Shown: positions 53,806-63,032 of the stretch, piece after piece | How positions within the stretch are numbered: position 1 is the first letter of the stretch | Layout: the number at the start of each line of letters is the position of its first letter | Made by a program: the position numbers and the translations under genes | Notes under the pieces: generated by a model | The model's input: only the letters and a program-made list of their open reading frames with translations | Databases searched by the model: none | Told to the model about the DNA's origin: nothing | Origin: Asanoa ishikariensis | GTDB taxonomy: Bacteria > Actinomycetota > Actinomycetes > Mycobacteriales > Micromonosporaceae | Length of the DNA: 64,000 bases | Reading direction: 5' to 3' | Assembly: GCF_900107455.1 (NCBI RefSeq) | Contig: NZ_FNQB01000004.1 | Coordinates: 692,193 to 756,192 of the forward strand

Positions 53806-54348
53806 ATGCCTCGTCGGTTGCTCACCCTCATCTCCGCGGCCACCCTTGCCGCCGTGATGCTGCTCGGCATCGCATCCCCCGCCGCCGCCGTCACCAACGC
53901 CGAGAAGCTCGCCGTCCTGTCGAGCTTCACCCAGACCAGTGCCAGCAGCTACAACGCGTGGAACGCGGCCCGCCTCAATCGCGGTCCGTGGCAGGCCTAC
54001 AACTTCGACTGGTCCACCGACTACTGCTCGACCAGCCCCGACAACCCGTTCGGGTTCGCGTTCGAGCTCTCCTGCTACCGGCACGACTTCGGCTACCGCA
54101 ACTACAAGGCGGTGGGCCAGTTCAGCGCCAGCAAGTCGCGGCTGGACAGTGCCTTCTACGAGGACCTCAAACGTTCCTGCGCGCGTTACAACGTCGCGCT
54201 GAAGCCGATCTGCGACGGCCTGGCCTGGACGTACTACCAGGCTGTGCGCGCGTTCGGCAAGGTCGTGGTCAGCCAGGCCGACCTGGACCGGGCCGCCGCC
54301 CAGATCGCCGAGGTCCGGCGCCAGGAGGCGCGGGCCCGCCGCTCCTGA
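53806..54348 (+). CDS. Secreted phospholipase A2 (prokaryotic type)
   Basis: 180 residues with a signal peptide (LLTLISAATLAAVMLLGIASPAAA). The mature enzyme has WSTDYCSTSPDNPFGFAF, then SCYRHDFGYRN with the catalytic His-Asp pair of prokaryotic PLA2, and a paired cysteine (SCARY, PICDG). It hydrolyses the sn-2 bond of phospholipids. A long perfect hairpin follows. Confidence 0.88.
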   Translation: MPRRLLTLISAATLAAVMLLGIASPAAAVTNAEKLAVLSSFTQTSASSYNAWNAARLNRGPWQAYNFDWSTDYCSTSPDNPFGFAFELSCYRHDFGYRNYKAVGQFSASKSRLDSAFYEDLKRSCARYNVALKPICDGLAWTYYQAVRAFGKVVVSQADLDRAAAQIAEVRRQEARARRS

Positions 54349-54355
54349 CCCACCG

Positions 54356-54395
54356 GTGATCGACCCGCCGCGCCCTGCCGCGGCGGGTCGATCAC
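54356..54395. terminator. Bidirectional terminator after the PLA2 gene
   Basis: Perfect 17-base arms (54356-54372 and 54379-54395) around CCCTGC, between convergent genes; its right arm includes the stop codon of the LysR gene at 54392. Confidence 0.85.
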
Positions 54396-55312
54396 GGCGG
54401 CTGGGTTCCGGGCACCTGGTCGGTCACGGCCAAAAGGAGCGCGGTCAGCGCGGGGGCCGGCGGCGTGTCCCGGGTGACGGCGACCAGCCGGCGCCGCAGC
54501 GTCACCTCGGCGACGTCCCGGACGGCGACCGACGGGTCGTCGGCCGGCAGGGCCAGCACCGGCATCAGGGCCACCGCCGCACCGGCGCGGACGATCTCGA
54601 GCTGGACGCCGGCGTCGCTGGAGCGGTGGCGCAGGTCGGGCTCGTAGCCGCCGAGGGACCGGCAGGTGCCGACCACCATGGCGTGGTGGCCGGTTCCTTC
54701 GGCGGACGCGGTCCACACGGCCGACCGCAGATCGGCGACCGCGACGGGTCCGCCGGTGCCGGCCAGCGGATGCGCGGCCGGCAGCACGATCTTCATCGGC
54801 TCCTCGATCAGCACGGTGAAGCGCAGCCCGGCCGGGCGGGGGCGGGGCTGGCCGTCGTACTCGTCGCCGATGACCAGGTCGACCGCGCCCAGTCGCAGGC
54901 TCGGCAGGGACTGTTCGAGCTCGTACTCGAAGATTTCGACGCGTACGCCGGGATGGTCGGCGTTCATCCGGGCCAGCGCCGGGACCAGCAGCTTGCGGGC
55001 GGCGGACTGGAGGCCGCCGGCCCGGACGGTGCCCCGGATGTCGCCGCTGAGCGCGGCCAGGTCCGCCTCCGCCGACTCCGCCGCGGCCAGCAGGACGCGG
55101 GCGTGCTGCGCCAGCAGGCGTCCGGCGTCGGTGAGTCGCACGCCCCGCCCGGCCTTGGCGAAGAGCGGAGTGCCGACCTCCCTCTCCAGAATGGACAGTT
55201 GCTGGGAGACGGTCGACGGGCTGTAGCCCAGGGCCGTGGCGACCGCGGCGAGGGTGCCGCGCTCCTCGACCTCCCGGAGGAACCGCAGCCGGCGCAGGTC
55301 CAGCACAACCAT
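54392..55312 (-). CDS. LysR family transcriptional regulator
   Basis: 306 residues. The helix-turn-helix is RLRFLREVEERGTLAAVATALGYSPSTVSQQLSILE. The effector-binding domain follows in two parts (RAGGLQSAARKLLVPALARM; VDLVIGDEYDGQP). It is divergent from an EamA transporter gene with a 64-base gap that contains the palindrome TGGATCCA (55332-55339). Regulation of the transporter is likely. Confidence 0.86.
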   Translation of the reverse strand: MVVLDLRRLRFLREVEERGTLAAVATALGYSPSTVSQQLSILEREVGTPLFAKAGRGVRLTDAGRLLAQHARVLLAAAESAEADLAALSGDIRGTVRAGGLQSAARKLLVPALARMNADHPGVRVEIFEYELEQSLPSLRLGAVDLVIGDEYDGQPRPRPAGLRFTVLIEEPMKIVLPAAHPLAGTGGPVAVADLRSAVWTASAEGTGHHAMVVGTCRSLGGYEPDLRHRSSDAGVQLEIVRAGAAVALMPVLALPADDPSVAVRDVAEVTLRRRLVAVTRDTPPAPALTALLLAVTDQVPGTQPP

Positions 55313-55376
55313 GCGGGAATCCTAACGAGTTGGATCCATGAATCATCGCTGGACCTGATGACTTCCGCCACTGATC

Positions 55377-56363
55377 ATGGTTCTCGTGGGTCCCGCACTG
55401 TGCCTCCTGTCCGCCGCGTGCTTCGGCGCCATGGCGATCTTCGGCAAGCTCGCGTACGACGCCGGGGTCTCGCCCGGTGCGCTGCTGCTCGTCCGCTTCA
55501 CCCTGGCGGCGGCGCTGCTCGCCCTGCTCCTGCTCCTGCGGCCGGGCCTGCGCCGCACCCGAACGGATCGGCCGGCGACCGCGCGCGTGCTGCTCGTCGC
55601 GGTCGGGCTCGGCGCCATCGGGTACGCCGCGCAGGCGAGCCTGTTCTTCGCGGCCCTGGAGCGGATGGACGCCACGCTGCTGTCGCTGATCCTCTACACG
55701 TTCCCGGTCCTGGTCACCGTGTCGGCGGTGCTGCTCGGTCGGGACCGGCTCACCCCGGCCCGGGGCGCCGCGCTGGTGGCCGCGTCGAGCGGCACGCTGC
55801 TGGTCCTGCTCGGCGCCGGCGCGGTCAGCTTCCAGCCGACCGGGGCGGTGCTGGCCTTCGGCGCCGCGCTCACGTACACGGTCTACATCCTGGTGGCCGA
55901 CACCATCGTGCACCGCCTGGCGCCGGTGGTGCTGTGCGCGCTGGTGATGGGCGGCGCCGCCGTCACTCTCGGCGGACGGGCCGTGCTGGCCGGCGGCGTG
56001 GACCTGACCTTCGGGCGGGCGGGCTGGCTCTGGCTGTCCTGCATCGCCGTGCTCTCCACGGTCGTGGCCATGCTGACCTTCTTCGCGGGCCTGAAGCGGA
56101 CCGGCCCGTCGACCGCCGCCATCCTGTCCACCTTCGAACCCGTCGTCACGACCGCGTTGGCGGCCCTCACCCTCGGCGAGTCCCTGACCCCGCTCCAGCT
56201 CGCGGGCGCGGCCCTGGTGCTGTCCTCGGTCGCCGTGCTGCAGGTGCGCGTCGGCCGGCCCGGGACGTCCCGGGCCGGCCGCACGTCGGTCAGCCGTTGG
56301 TGGGGTGGCAGCTTGTCGTCGGGTTGGCCGGGGAGCCGTTCGGGCACTTCACCCAGACCTTGA
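55377..56363 (+). CDS. EamA/DMT family transporter with extended C-terminus
   Basis: 328 residues, ten membrane segments in two repeats (LCLLSAACFGAMAIFGKLAYDAGVSPGALLLVRF and the second copy from LAFGAALTYTVYILVADT). Drug/metabolite exporter type; substrate unknown. The family usually ends near residue 295, but the frame runs on through a perfect hairpin and 74 bases into the opposing GH16 gene, adding an Arg/Ser/Trp-rich tail. The missing expected stop is notable. Confidence 0.82.
   Translation: MVLVGPALCLLSAACFGAMAIFGKLAYDAGVSPGALLLVRFTLAAALLALLLLLRPGLRRTRTDRPATARVLLVAVGLGAIGYAAQASLFFAALERMDATLLSLILYTFPVLVTVSAVLLGRDRLTPARGAALVAASSGTLLVLLGAGAVSFQPTGAVLAFGAALTYTVYILVADTIVHRLAPVVLCALVMGGAAVTLGGRAVLAGGVDLTFGRAGWLWLSCIAVLSTVVAMLTFFAGLKRTGPSTAAILSTFEPVVTTALAALTLGESLTPLQLAGAALVLSSVAVLQVRVGRPGTSRAGRTSVSRWWGGSLSSGWPGSRSGTSPRP
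56253..56280. terminator. Palindrome inside the end of the EamA gene
   Basis: Perfect 28-base inverted repeat (arms 56253-56266 and 56267-56280), ten bases before the GH16 stop. It is positioned as a terminator for the GH16 gene and for a normally ending EamA gene. Confidence 0.7.
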
Positions 56364-57570
56364 CCGAGTCGACGCTGAACACCGACGGGAAGGTCGCCGC
56401 GTTCGGGTTGTTGTTGTTCGAGCCGCCGGTCGCCAGGTTGACCAGTAGCTGCGGGTCCGAGCCCTGCCAGGTGAAGTTGGTGCCCTTCACCCAGGTGTTG
56501 TCGACCCACTTCTCGATCTGGCCGTTGCGCCAGACCAGCGTGTAGGTGTGGTAGTCGGACGCGAAGTCGAAGCCCGGGTGCCACACCCACTGGTTGGTCA
56601 TGATGCTGTGGTAGTTGGAGCCGACACCGGCGCCGTGGTCGTAGCCCGTCCAGTCGAAGGTGTTCTGGGTGGGCGTGTCGAAGAACTCGACCACGTCGAT
56701 CTCGGACGAGGTGTTCGGTGCCTGCTTGGCGTAGAGCCAGAACGCCGGCCACGCCCCGCTGCCACGTGGGATCTTCGCCCGGACCGAGAAGACGTACGTG
56801 CGTCCGTCCCGCGGATAGAACGTCTCCTTGGTGGTGATCTGGCCGCTGCTGATGCCGCCGTTGTAGACGCCGCCGAGGTTCGGCAGGGCGGTCAGTTCGA
56901 GCCGGTCCGAGGTGATCTTGTGGTTGGTGCCGTTGAACGGCTGATAGCGCTGCCACTCGTTGTTGATGACCGCCGTGCCGGCGATGCCGTACGGGTTGAA
57001 GTTCGTCGCCAGGTTGCTGACGTTGCGACCGGAGCCGGTGCCGAAGCGGTAGTCGCGCAGCAGCCCGAAGCCGCTGAGGTCAGGGCCGCTGCCGGTGGGC
57101 GGGGGAGTGGTGCCGCCGCCGACGAGCTCCCAGCGCTGGTGGCTGCCCGCGGAGCAGTCGTAGAGCTGCACGACGGTGCCGGCCGCGGTCGCCTGGCCCT
57201 TGACGTCGAGGCAGCGCCCGGACGCCGCGCCGCGGATGGTGCCGTCGCTGTTGACGGTCCAGCGCTGGTTGGCGCCGCCGTGGCACGCGTACGTGATGAC
57301 CGGGGTGCCGTTGGCGGTCAACTCGCCCTTGGCATCGAGGCACTGGCCGTTGATGGTGATCTGGCCGGCGTCCGTGGTGGACCAGCGCTGGGACGCGCAG
57401 TTCTGGATCGTCGCGCTCGCGGTGCTGCTGGCGGGCGGGGTCAGGCAGCGACCGGAGCCGACCCCGCGGATCAGCACGTTGCTGACGGCGGCGGACGCGC
57501 TGCCGCCCGGCACGACGAGCAACGCGCTCGCGAGGACGGCGACGATGACGCCGGCAAGGCGTCTGGGCAT
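56290..57570 (-). CDS. Secreted GH16 family beta-glucanase with ricin-type lectin domain
   Basis: 426 residues from the ATG at 57570 (GGAGGTCCCC upstream). The signal peptide is RRLAGVIVAVLASALLVV to ASA. The ricin-type domain (about residues 30-150) has three QRW-type repeats (ASQRWSTTDAG, ANQRWTVNSDG, SHQRWELVGGG). The GH16 catalytic domain has the signature EIDVVEFF with both catalytic Glu. It hydrolyses internal beta-1,3 or mixed-linked glucans. It is divergent from the beta-mannosidase, sharing two operators. Confidence 0.9.
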   Translation of the reverse strand: MPRRLAGVIVAVLASALLVVPGGSASAAVSNVLIRGVGSGRCLTPPASSTASATIQNCASQRWSTTDAGQITINGQCLDAKGELTANGTPVITYACHGGANQRWTVNSDGTIRGAASGRCLDVKGQATAAGTVVQLYDCSAGSHQRWELVGGGTTPPPTGSGPDLSGFGLLRDYRFGTGSGRNVSNLATNFNPYGIAGTAVINNEWQRYQPFNGTNHKITSDRLELTALPNLGGVYNGGISSGQITTKETFYPRDGRTYVFSVRAKIPRGSGAWPAFWLYAKQAPNTSSEIDVVEFFDTPTQNTFDWTGYDHGAGVGSNYHSIMTNQWVWHPGFDFASDYHTYTLVWRNGQIEKWVDNTWVKGTNFTWQGSDPQLLVNLATGGSNNNNPNAATFPSVFSVDSVKVWVKCPNGSPANPTTSCHPTNG

Positions 57571-57607
57571 GGGGACCTCCCGGATTGGACGGATCGATGG
57601 AGGTGCA

Positions 57608-57653
57608 TGAACCGGTTCACGTCGCACTGTAGGGCATCTACTGAACCGGTTCA
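57608..57653. promoter_or_regulatory. Two identical LacI-type operators
   Basis: TGAACCGGTTCA, a perfect 12-base palindrome, occurs at 57608-57619 and again at 57642-57653 with centres 34 bases apart. It lies between the divergent GH16 and beta-mannosidase genes. LacI-family sugar regulators bind sites of this form, and no such regulator gene is in the window. Confidence 0.78.
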
Positions 57654-57675
57654 AGTCGCTGTATCGTCCGTACCC

Positions 57676-60108
57676 ATGACGATCCGCGCCGACCTTTCCG
57701 ACGGCTGGGTGCTGCGGCTCGCGGCGCCGGACGCGCCCGCGGTGCCGCCCGCCGTGCGTGCCGCCCTCCCGATCCCCGCGACCGTGCCCGGCACCGTGCA
57801 CACCGACCTGCTCGCCGCCGGCCTCATCCCCGATCCCTACCTCGACCGCAACGAGCTCACCCTGGACTGGATCGGTCGGGTCGCCTGGGTCTATGAGCGC
57901 GACCTGCCCGCGGTGGGAGACGGACCCGTTGACGCCGTGCTGGCCTTCGCCGGCCTCGACACGGTGGCCACCGTCAGCGTCGACGGCGTGGTCGTCGCCC
58001 GCACGGCCAACATGCACCGCCGCTACGAGGTCCCGGTCCGCCTGCCGGCCAAGCTGTCGGTGCGCTTCGACTCCGCCTGGGACTACGGCGAGGCGGAACG
58101 CGACCGGATCGGCGCGCTGCCCAACCAGTACCCGGCACCGTTCAACTTCCTGCGCAAGATGGCCTGCAACTTCGGCTGGGACTGGGGACCGACGCTGGTC
58201 ACCGCCGGCATCTGGCGCCCGGTCACGCTCATCCGCTCCGGGGAGGGGCCGCGGATCCGCGAGGTGCGCCCGAGCGTCACGGTCGAGGGCGCGCACGGCC
58301 GCGCGTCCTTCGACGTCCGGCTCGCCGCCCCAGCGGACGAAGCCACAGAGGTGACGGTCTCGGTGGAAGACATCTTGGCGACGGCGACCCTCGCGGCCGG
58401 GCAGGAGCGGGTCACGGTCGAGGTGACCGTCGCGGACCCGGACCTGTGGTGGCCGCGCGGCCTCGGCCCGCAGCCGCTCTACGACGCCGTCGTGCGGGTG
58501 CCCGGCGACGAGTGGAGCGCCCGGATCGGCTTTCGCAGCCTGCGCCTGGACACCACCGAGGACCCGGAGGGCACGCCGTTCACGCTGGTCGTCAACGGCC
58601 TGCCGGTGCCGGTGCGCGGCGCCAACTGGATCCCCGACGACTGCTTCCCGAGCCGGGTCACCGCTGACCGCCTGCACACCCGGATCGACCAGGCGGTCGA
58701 CGCCGGCATCAACCTGCTGCGGGTCTGGGGCGGCGGCACCTACGAGAGCGACGAGTTCTACGCCGCCTGCGACGCCCGGGGCGTGCTTGTCTGGCAGGAC
58801 TTCCTGTTCGCCTGCGCGGCCTACCCCGAGGACGAGCGGCTCGCGGCCGAGGTCGACGCCGAGGCCCGCGACAACGTCGCCCGGCTCATGCCACACCCGA
58901 GCCTGGTGCTCTGGAACGGCAACAACGAGAACATCTGGGGCTTCTTCGACTGGGACTGGCAGCAGGCGATCGCCGACCGCACCTGGGGTCTCGGCTACTA
59001 CCTCGACGTGTTGCCGAAGGCGGTGCGGGACACGGACCCGACCCGGCCCTACTGGCCCGGAAGCCCGTACTCCGGGTCGATGGAACGCCATCCCAACGAC
59101 CCGGACCACGGCCCGATGCACGTCTGGGACGTGTGGAACACCGCCGACTACACCGTCTATCGCGAGTACCGGCCCCGGTTCGTCGCCGAGTTCGGCTGGC
59201 AGGCGCCGCCCACCTGGTCGACGATGACCGGGTCGCTGCACGACGATCCGCTCACCCCGACCTCGCCGGGCATGCTGCACCACCAGAAGGCGTCCGATGG
59301 CAACGGCAAGCTCGAGCGGGGGCTGGCGCCGCACTTCCCCGTGCCGACCGACCTCACCGACTGGCACTTCGCCACCCAGCTCAACCAGGCCCGCGCGCTC
59401 GGGCTCGGCATCCGGCACTACCGCTCGCTGCGCCCGCGCTGCTCCGGCACCGTCGTCTGGCAACTCAACGACTGCTGGCCGGTCACCTCGTGGGCCGCGG
59501 TCGACGGTCAAGGACGCAAGAAGCCGCTGTGGTACGCGCTGCGCGCGGCGCACGCCGAGCGGCTGCTGACCGTCGAGCCGCGCGAGGCCGGCCTGGCCCT
59601 GGTCGCCGTCAACGACACCACGGCGTCCTGGCGGGTGCCGGTGACGGTGCGCCGGCTCTCGTTCGACGGGACGGTGCTGGCCGAGCACCGCACCCGCTTC
59701 GCGGCGGACCGGGTCGGCGCGGTGACGGTCCCGCTGCCTTCGGAACTCACCACGGCCGGCGACGCCGCACGAGAACTGCTGGTCGCCGAGGCCGACAGCG
59801 GCGAGCGGGCCCTGTGGTTCTTCGCGGAGGACAAGGACCTGGCCTACCGGCCGGCCGACCTGGACGCGCGGGCCGATCGCGACGGCGACGACATTGTGCT
59901 GACCCTGACCGCCCGCAACCTCGTGCGCGACCTGTGCGTCTTCGCCGACCGGGTCGACCCGGCCGCCGAGGCCGACGACTGCCTGGTCACCCTCCTGCCC
60001 GGCGAGCGGCGGGAGCTACGCGTCCGCGGCGTGCCGGCGGGCCGGGAGAAGGACCTGCTGGCCGCCCCGGTGCTGCGGACGGCCAACGACCTGATCGCGG
60101 GAGTGTGA
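57676..60108 (+). CDS. GH2 family beta-mannosidase
   Basis: 810 residues, no signal peptide. The jelly-roll domain has ELTLDWIGRVAWVYERDLP and LDTVATVSVDGVVVART. The catalytic (beta/alpha)8 domain has the acid/base Glu in LWNGNNENIWGFFDWD and the nucleophile Glu in FVAEFGWQAPP. WPGSPYSGSMERHPNDPDHGPMHVWDVW is a typical beta-mannosidase stretch. It cleaves terminal beta-mannosyl residues from imported oligosaccharides. The ATG at 57676 has no good ribosome site; leaderless translation is possible. Confidence 0.92.
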   Translation: MTIRADLSDGWVLRLAAPDAPAVPPAVRAALPIPATVPGTVHTDLLAAGLIPDPYLDRNELTLDWIGRVAWVYERDLPAVGDGPVDAVLAFAGLDTVATVSVDGVVVARTANMHRRYEVPVRLPAKLSVRFDSAWDYGEAERDRIGALPNQYPAPFNFLRKMACNFGWDWGPTLVTAGIWRPVTLIRSGEGPRIREVRPSVTVEGAHGRASFDVRLAAPADEATEVTVSVEDILATATLAAGQERVTVEVTVADPDLWWPRGLGPQPLYDAVVRVPGDEWSARIGFRSLRLDTTEDPEGTPFTLVVNGLPVPVRGANWIPDDCFPSRVTADRLHTRIDQAVDAGINLLRVWGGGTYESDEFYAACDARGVLVWQDFLFACAAYPEDERLAAEVDAEARDNVARLMPHPSLVLWNGNNENIWGFFDWDWQQAIADRTWGLGYYLDVLPKAVRDTDPTRPYWPGSPYSGSMERHPNDPDHGPMHVWDVWNTADYTVYREYRPRFVAEFGWQAPPTWSTMTGSLHDDPLTPTSPGMLHHQKASDGNGKLERGLAPHFPVPTDLTDWHFATQLNQARALGLGIRHYRSLRPRCSGTVVWQLNDCWPVTSWAAVDGQGRKKPLWYALRAAHAERLLTVEPREAGLALVAVNDTTASWRVPVTVRRLSFDGTVLAEHRTRFAADRVGAVTVPLPSELTTAGDAARELLVAEADSGERALWFFAEDKDLAYRPADLDARADRDGDDIVLTLTARNLVRDLCVFADRVDPAAEADDCLVTLLPGERRELRVRGVPAGREKDLLAAPVLRTANDLIAGV

Positions 60109-60109
60109 G

Positions 60110-60751
60110 ATGGGCGAGACGATCCTGTTCATCGGTGACAGCATCACCGACTGCTCGCGCGGCGCCGACAAGCTCGGCCTCGGTGGCGGCTACGTCGACG
60201 CCGTGGCGACCCGGCTGCGCGAGCGTGGAGACGACGCCGTCGTGCGCAACACGGGCATCGCCGGCAACCGGATCGCCCATCTCCAGGAGCGTTGGCAGGC
60301 CGACGTGCTCGACCACGCGCCGACCGCGCTGTCGGTCTACATCGGCGTCAACGACACGCTGGTGGCGTTCTGGGAGGGCCGGCCGACACCGCCGAAGCTG
60401 TTCGAGGAGCGTTACGCCGACGTGCTCGCACAGGCGGTCGCCGCCGGGGTCCCGCGCATCCTGCTGGTCGAGCCGTTCTATGTGGACACCGAGCAGGCGG
60501 CCGCGCCCTGGGCTCGGGGCAACGCCTTCGTGCGCGAGGATCTCGATCGCAAGCGGCCCATCGTCCGGGCGCTCGCCGAGCGCTTCGGCGCCGCGTTCGT
60601 CCCGCTCCAGGCGCCCGTCGACGCGGCCGTGGCCGAACGCGGGCCGGCGGTCCTGGCGCAGGACGGTGTGCACCCGTCCGCGCTCGGCCACCGACTGATC
60701 GCCGAGCGCTGGCTCGCCGCCTACGACGCGTTGACCGCGCCCGGCCGCTGA
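60110..60751 (+). CDS. SGNH/GDSL hydrolase
   Basis: 213 residues. Block I is FIGDSITDCSRG with the Ser nucleophile; the oxyanion residues are in RNTGIAGNRIAHL and YIGVNDTLVAFW; the catalytic Asp-His is in DGVHPSALGHRLIAE. No signal peptide. It begins one base after the beta-mannosidase stop, so it probably removes acetyl groups from mannan oligosaccharides, by inference from the context. Confidence 0.85.
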   Translation: MGETILFIGDSITDCSRGADKLGLGGGYVDAVATRLRERGDDAVVRNTGIAGNRIAHLQERWQADVLDHAPTALSVYIGVNDTLVAFWEGRPTPPKLFEERYADVLAQAVAAGVPRILLVEPFYVDTEQAAAPWARGNAFVREDLDRKRPIVRALAERFGAAFVPLQAPVDAAVAERGPAVLAQDGVHPSALGHRLIAERWLAAYDALTAPGR

Positions 60752-62121
60752 CGGTCCGGCGCGGACAGCGCGAACCACTCCGACGCGAACCCGGCGAGCC
60801 GCGCGGTGCGGCCGCCGGGCAGCGTGAACGCGACGGGGTCCGGTCCGGTGTTGGCCACCGCGACCGTGACCCCGCCCGCGTCCCGCACGGCCAACGCGGC
60901 CAGCGGTGGTGGCGCCGAGACGGCCAGCACGGCGGCACCCGCCAGCGCGGCCAGCCGGGCCACGGCCCGGGCGGCGGGCGCGTCCGCCGGCAGCCGGACG
61001 TCCAGATAGGCCAGCGCGTCCGCGCCGGCCGGCACCGCCCGCGCCACGCTGGCCAGCACCCAGGTGGCGGCCAACGGGCCGAGCAGGCGGGCGGGCAGTG
61101 GGCCGGGTGGCGGTTCCGGTGCGTACGCGCCGGTCTCGTCGCGCCAGTCGCCGGCCACGTCGAGGAAGCTGACCGGTGCCAGCCGCACGGGCAGCCCCGT
61201 CGCCCGTGCCTGGGCGACCAGGTCACCGTGGGTCGCGGTCGCCTCCAGCACCGAGTCGTCGTCGGCCGCGTGCACCGCCCCGTTGAGCGGCAGCTCCACC
61301 GAGTCGCAGCCGGCCAGCGCCGGCGGGGTGGCGTTGAGCTCGTGGAAGCCACCCGCGGGCCGGAACGAGCGCGGCGAGAGCCGACCGTCATAGAGGGTCA
61401 CCGGTGGGAGCACGCCGATGGGGGCTCCGAGTCGGACGGCGAGGCCCGGTGGCGCGGCGGCCCCGAGCAGCGGCGCGACCGCCCGGATCCGGATCCGCTG
61501 CGCGAAGCGGTCGCCGGGGTCCGCGTGCAGCCGTCCGGGCGGGGACGAGTACGCCTTGTACGAGGCGTCGGTCCAGTTGCGCTGGTCCTCGAACTCGAAC
61601 GCCTCGCCAAGGAACCCGAAGGCGACTCGGGTCCCCCCGGACAGGCTGGCGTCCAGCCGGTCGAACCGCCGGTGGAACCGCCGGGCCGGCGCGTCGGTGT
61701 GGTCCCGGGTGACCACGCGCTCCGGGAACACGAACGTCGTCGGTGCACCGCCCAGCCACGATGTGGCCGCCCGGCCCTGATAGCCGGCGGCCGGGAACAG
61801 CACACAGAAGCCGATGCGGGCGTAGTCGAAGCCGTCCCGGGCGGTCGCCTCGAACTCCGCGTCGAGCTCGTCACCCTCGGCGGTGTACCTCAGCCGCACG
61901 TCGAGCGGGTGCGACGGCCACAGCGTGCTGGCCGTCGCCTCGAACCGGAACCCGCCCGGCGTCTGCGTCCGCGATCCGGAATGGACGGTCAGCGGCACCG
62001 TGCGCCAGAACCGGTCGCGGACCGCGAAGTAGATCCGGGACACCACCTCCTGGTCGCCGTAACGGATCGTGCGCAGGTCGAGTCCGTCTCCCCGGTCGGC
62101 CCGCGTCGTGAACCGCGCCAC
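60721..62121 (-). CDS. Carbohydrate-acid lactonase-like protein (possible D-apionate lactonase relative)
   Basis: 466 residues. The N-terminus has LDLRTIRYGDQEVVSRIYFAVRDRFWRTV, a pattern I associate with the D-apionate lactonase (ApnL) family; a beta-sandwich-rich domain follows, then an alpha/beta part and a C-terminal sandwich (VAVANTGPDPVAFTLPGGR). No export signal. It starts two bases after the permease stop and overlaps the opposing SGNH gene by 31 bases. The operon context with a sugar importer suits a sugar-acid enzyme. The family assignment is tentative. Confidence 0.5.
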   Translation of the reverse strand: MARFTTRADRGDGLDLRTIRYGDQEVVSRIYFAVRDRFWRTVPLTVHSGSRTQTPGGFRFEATASTLWPSHPLDVRLRYTAEGDELDAEFEATARDGFDYARIGFCVLFPAAGYQGRAATSWLGGAPTTFVFPERVVTRDHTDAPARRFHRRFDRLDASLSGGTRVAFGFLGEAFEFEDQRNWTDASYKAYSSPPGRLHADPGDRFAQRIRIRAVAPLLGAAAPPGLAVRLGAPIGVLPPVTLYDGRLSPRSFRPAGGFHELNATPPALAGCDSVELPLNGAVHAADDDSVLEATATHGDLVAQARATGLPVRLAPVSFLDVAGDWRDETGAYAPEPPPGPLPARLLGPLAATWVLASVARAVPAGADALAYLDVRLPADAPAARAVARLAALAGAAVLAVSAPPPLAALAVRDAGGVTVAVANTGPDPVAFTLPGGRTARLAGFASEWFALSAPDRQRPGAVNAS

Positions 62122-62123
62122 CC

Positions 62124-63032
62124 TCAGCCTTTCAGCGCGCCCTGGACCAGCGCGCTCTCCATGCGGCGGTTGAGCACCGCGTAGACGACGAACACCGGCA
62201 GCACCGAGATCAGCGTGCCGGCGCAGACCAGGGCGTAGTCGGTGATGCCCTGGTTGCCCTGGAGCGTCGGCAGTGCGACCTGCACCGTGCGGACCTTGGC
62301 GTTCGCGCCGACGATGACCAGCGTGTAGAGGTAGTCGTTCCAGAACGAGATGAAGTTGAGGATCGAGATGGTGGCGATGCCGGGCATCGTCAGCGGCAGG
62401 TAGATGCTGCGCAGCACCCGGAACCGGCCGGCGCCGTCGATCGTCGCGCTCTCCTCGAGCTCCTGCGGCACCGTACGCATGAACTGGGTCAGCAGGATCA
62501 CCGCGAGCGGCTGGGCCGACGCCGGCAGGTAGAGGATCATGAATTCGCGGGTGTGGAACAGGTCGAGCTGGATGGCCAGCAGCAGGGTCGGGACCAGCGC
62601 GGCGAAACCGGGGATCAGGAAGCCCAGCGCGTAGATCCGCTCGAACACCGTGGCGATCCGGCCCTGTGAACGGGCCAGCGCGTACGCGGCGGGAATCGCG
62701 ATGACCAGGGTCACCGCCAGCGACGCGGCCGTGATGTAGAGCGAGTTGAGCATCGCGTCGCCCAGGTTGAGCAGGTCCCAGACCCGGGTCAGGTTGTCGA
62801 AGCCAGAGGAGAACGTCGGGGCGAACGGCGCGTCCACGGCGTCGAGCTGTGACTTGAAGGCCGAGATGAACAGCCAGTAGAGCGGCAGCACCAGCGTGGC
62901 CGCGTAGACGAGCACGAGCGCGTAGGAACCGACGAGCCCAGGCGTGAACCGGCTGGGACGCTTGCGCCGCGGTGCGCGTACCACCGGGCGCGCCGGCTGG
63001 TTGTCCACTGTGGTCGATGTCGCGACAGCCAT
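62124..63032 (-). CDS. Carbohydrate ABC transporter permease (MalG type)
   Basis: 302 residues, six membrane segments after a basic N-terminus (RAPRRKRPSRFTPG). EAA-type loop: ELEESATIDGAGRFRVLRSIYLPLTMPG. It belongs to CUT1 sugar importers. It starts in the overlap with the preceding permease gene. The substrate-binding protein should be upstream, outside the window. Confidence 0.9.
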   Translation of the reverse strand: MAVATSTTVDNQPARPVVRAPRRKRPSRFTPGLVGSYALVLVYAATLVLPLYWLFISAFKSQLDAVDAPFAPTFSSGFDNLTRVWDLLNLGDAMLNSLYITAASLAVTLVIAIPAAYALARSQGRIATVFERIYALGFLIPGFAALVPTLLLAIQLDLFHTREFMILYLPASAQPLAVILLTQFMRTVPQELEESATIDGAGRFRVLRSIYLPLTMPGIATISILNFISFWNDYLYTLVIVGANAKVRTVQVALPTLQGNQGITDYALVCAGTLISVLPVFVVYAVLNRRMESALVQGALKG

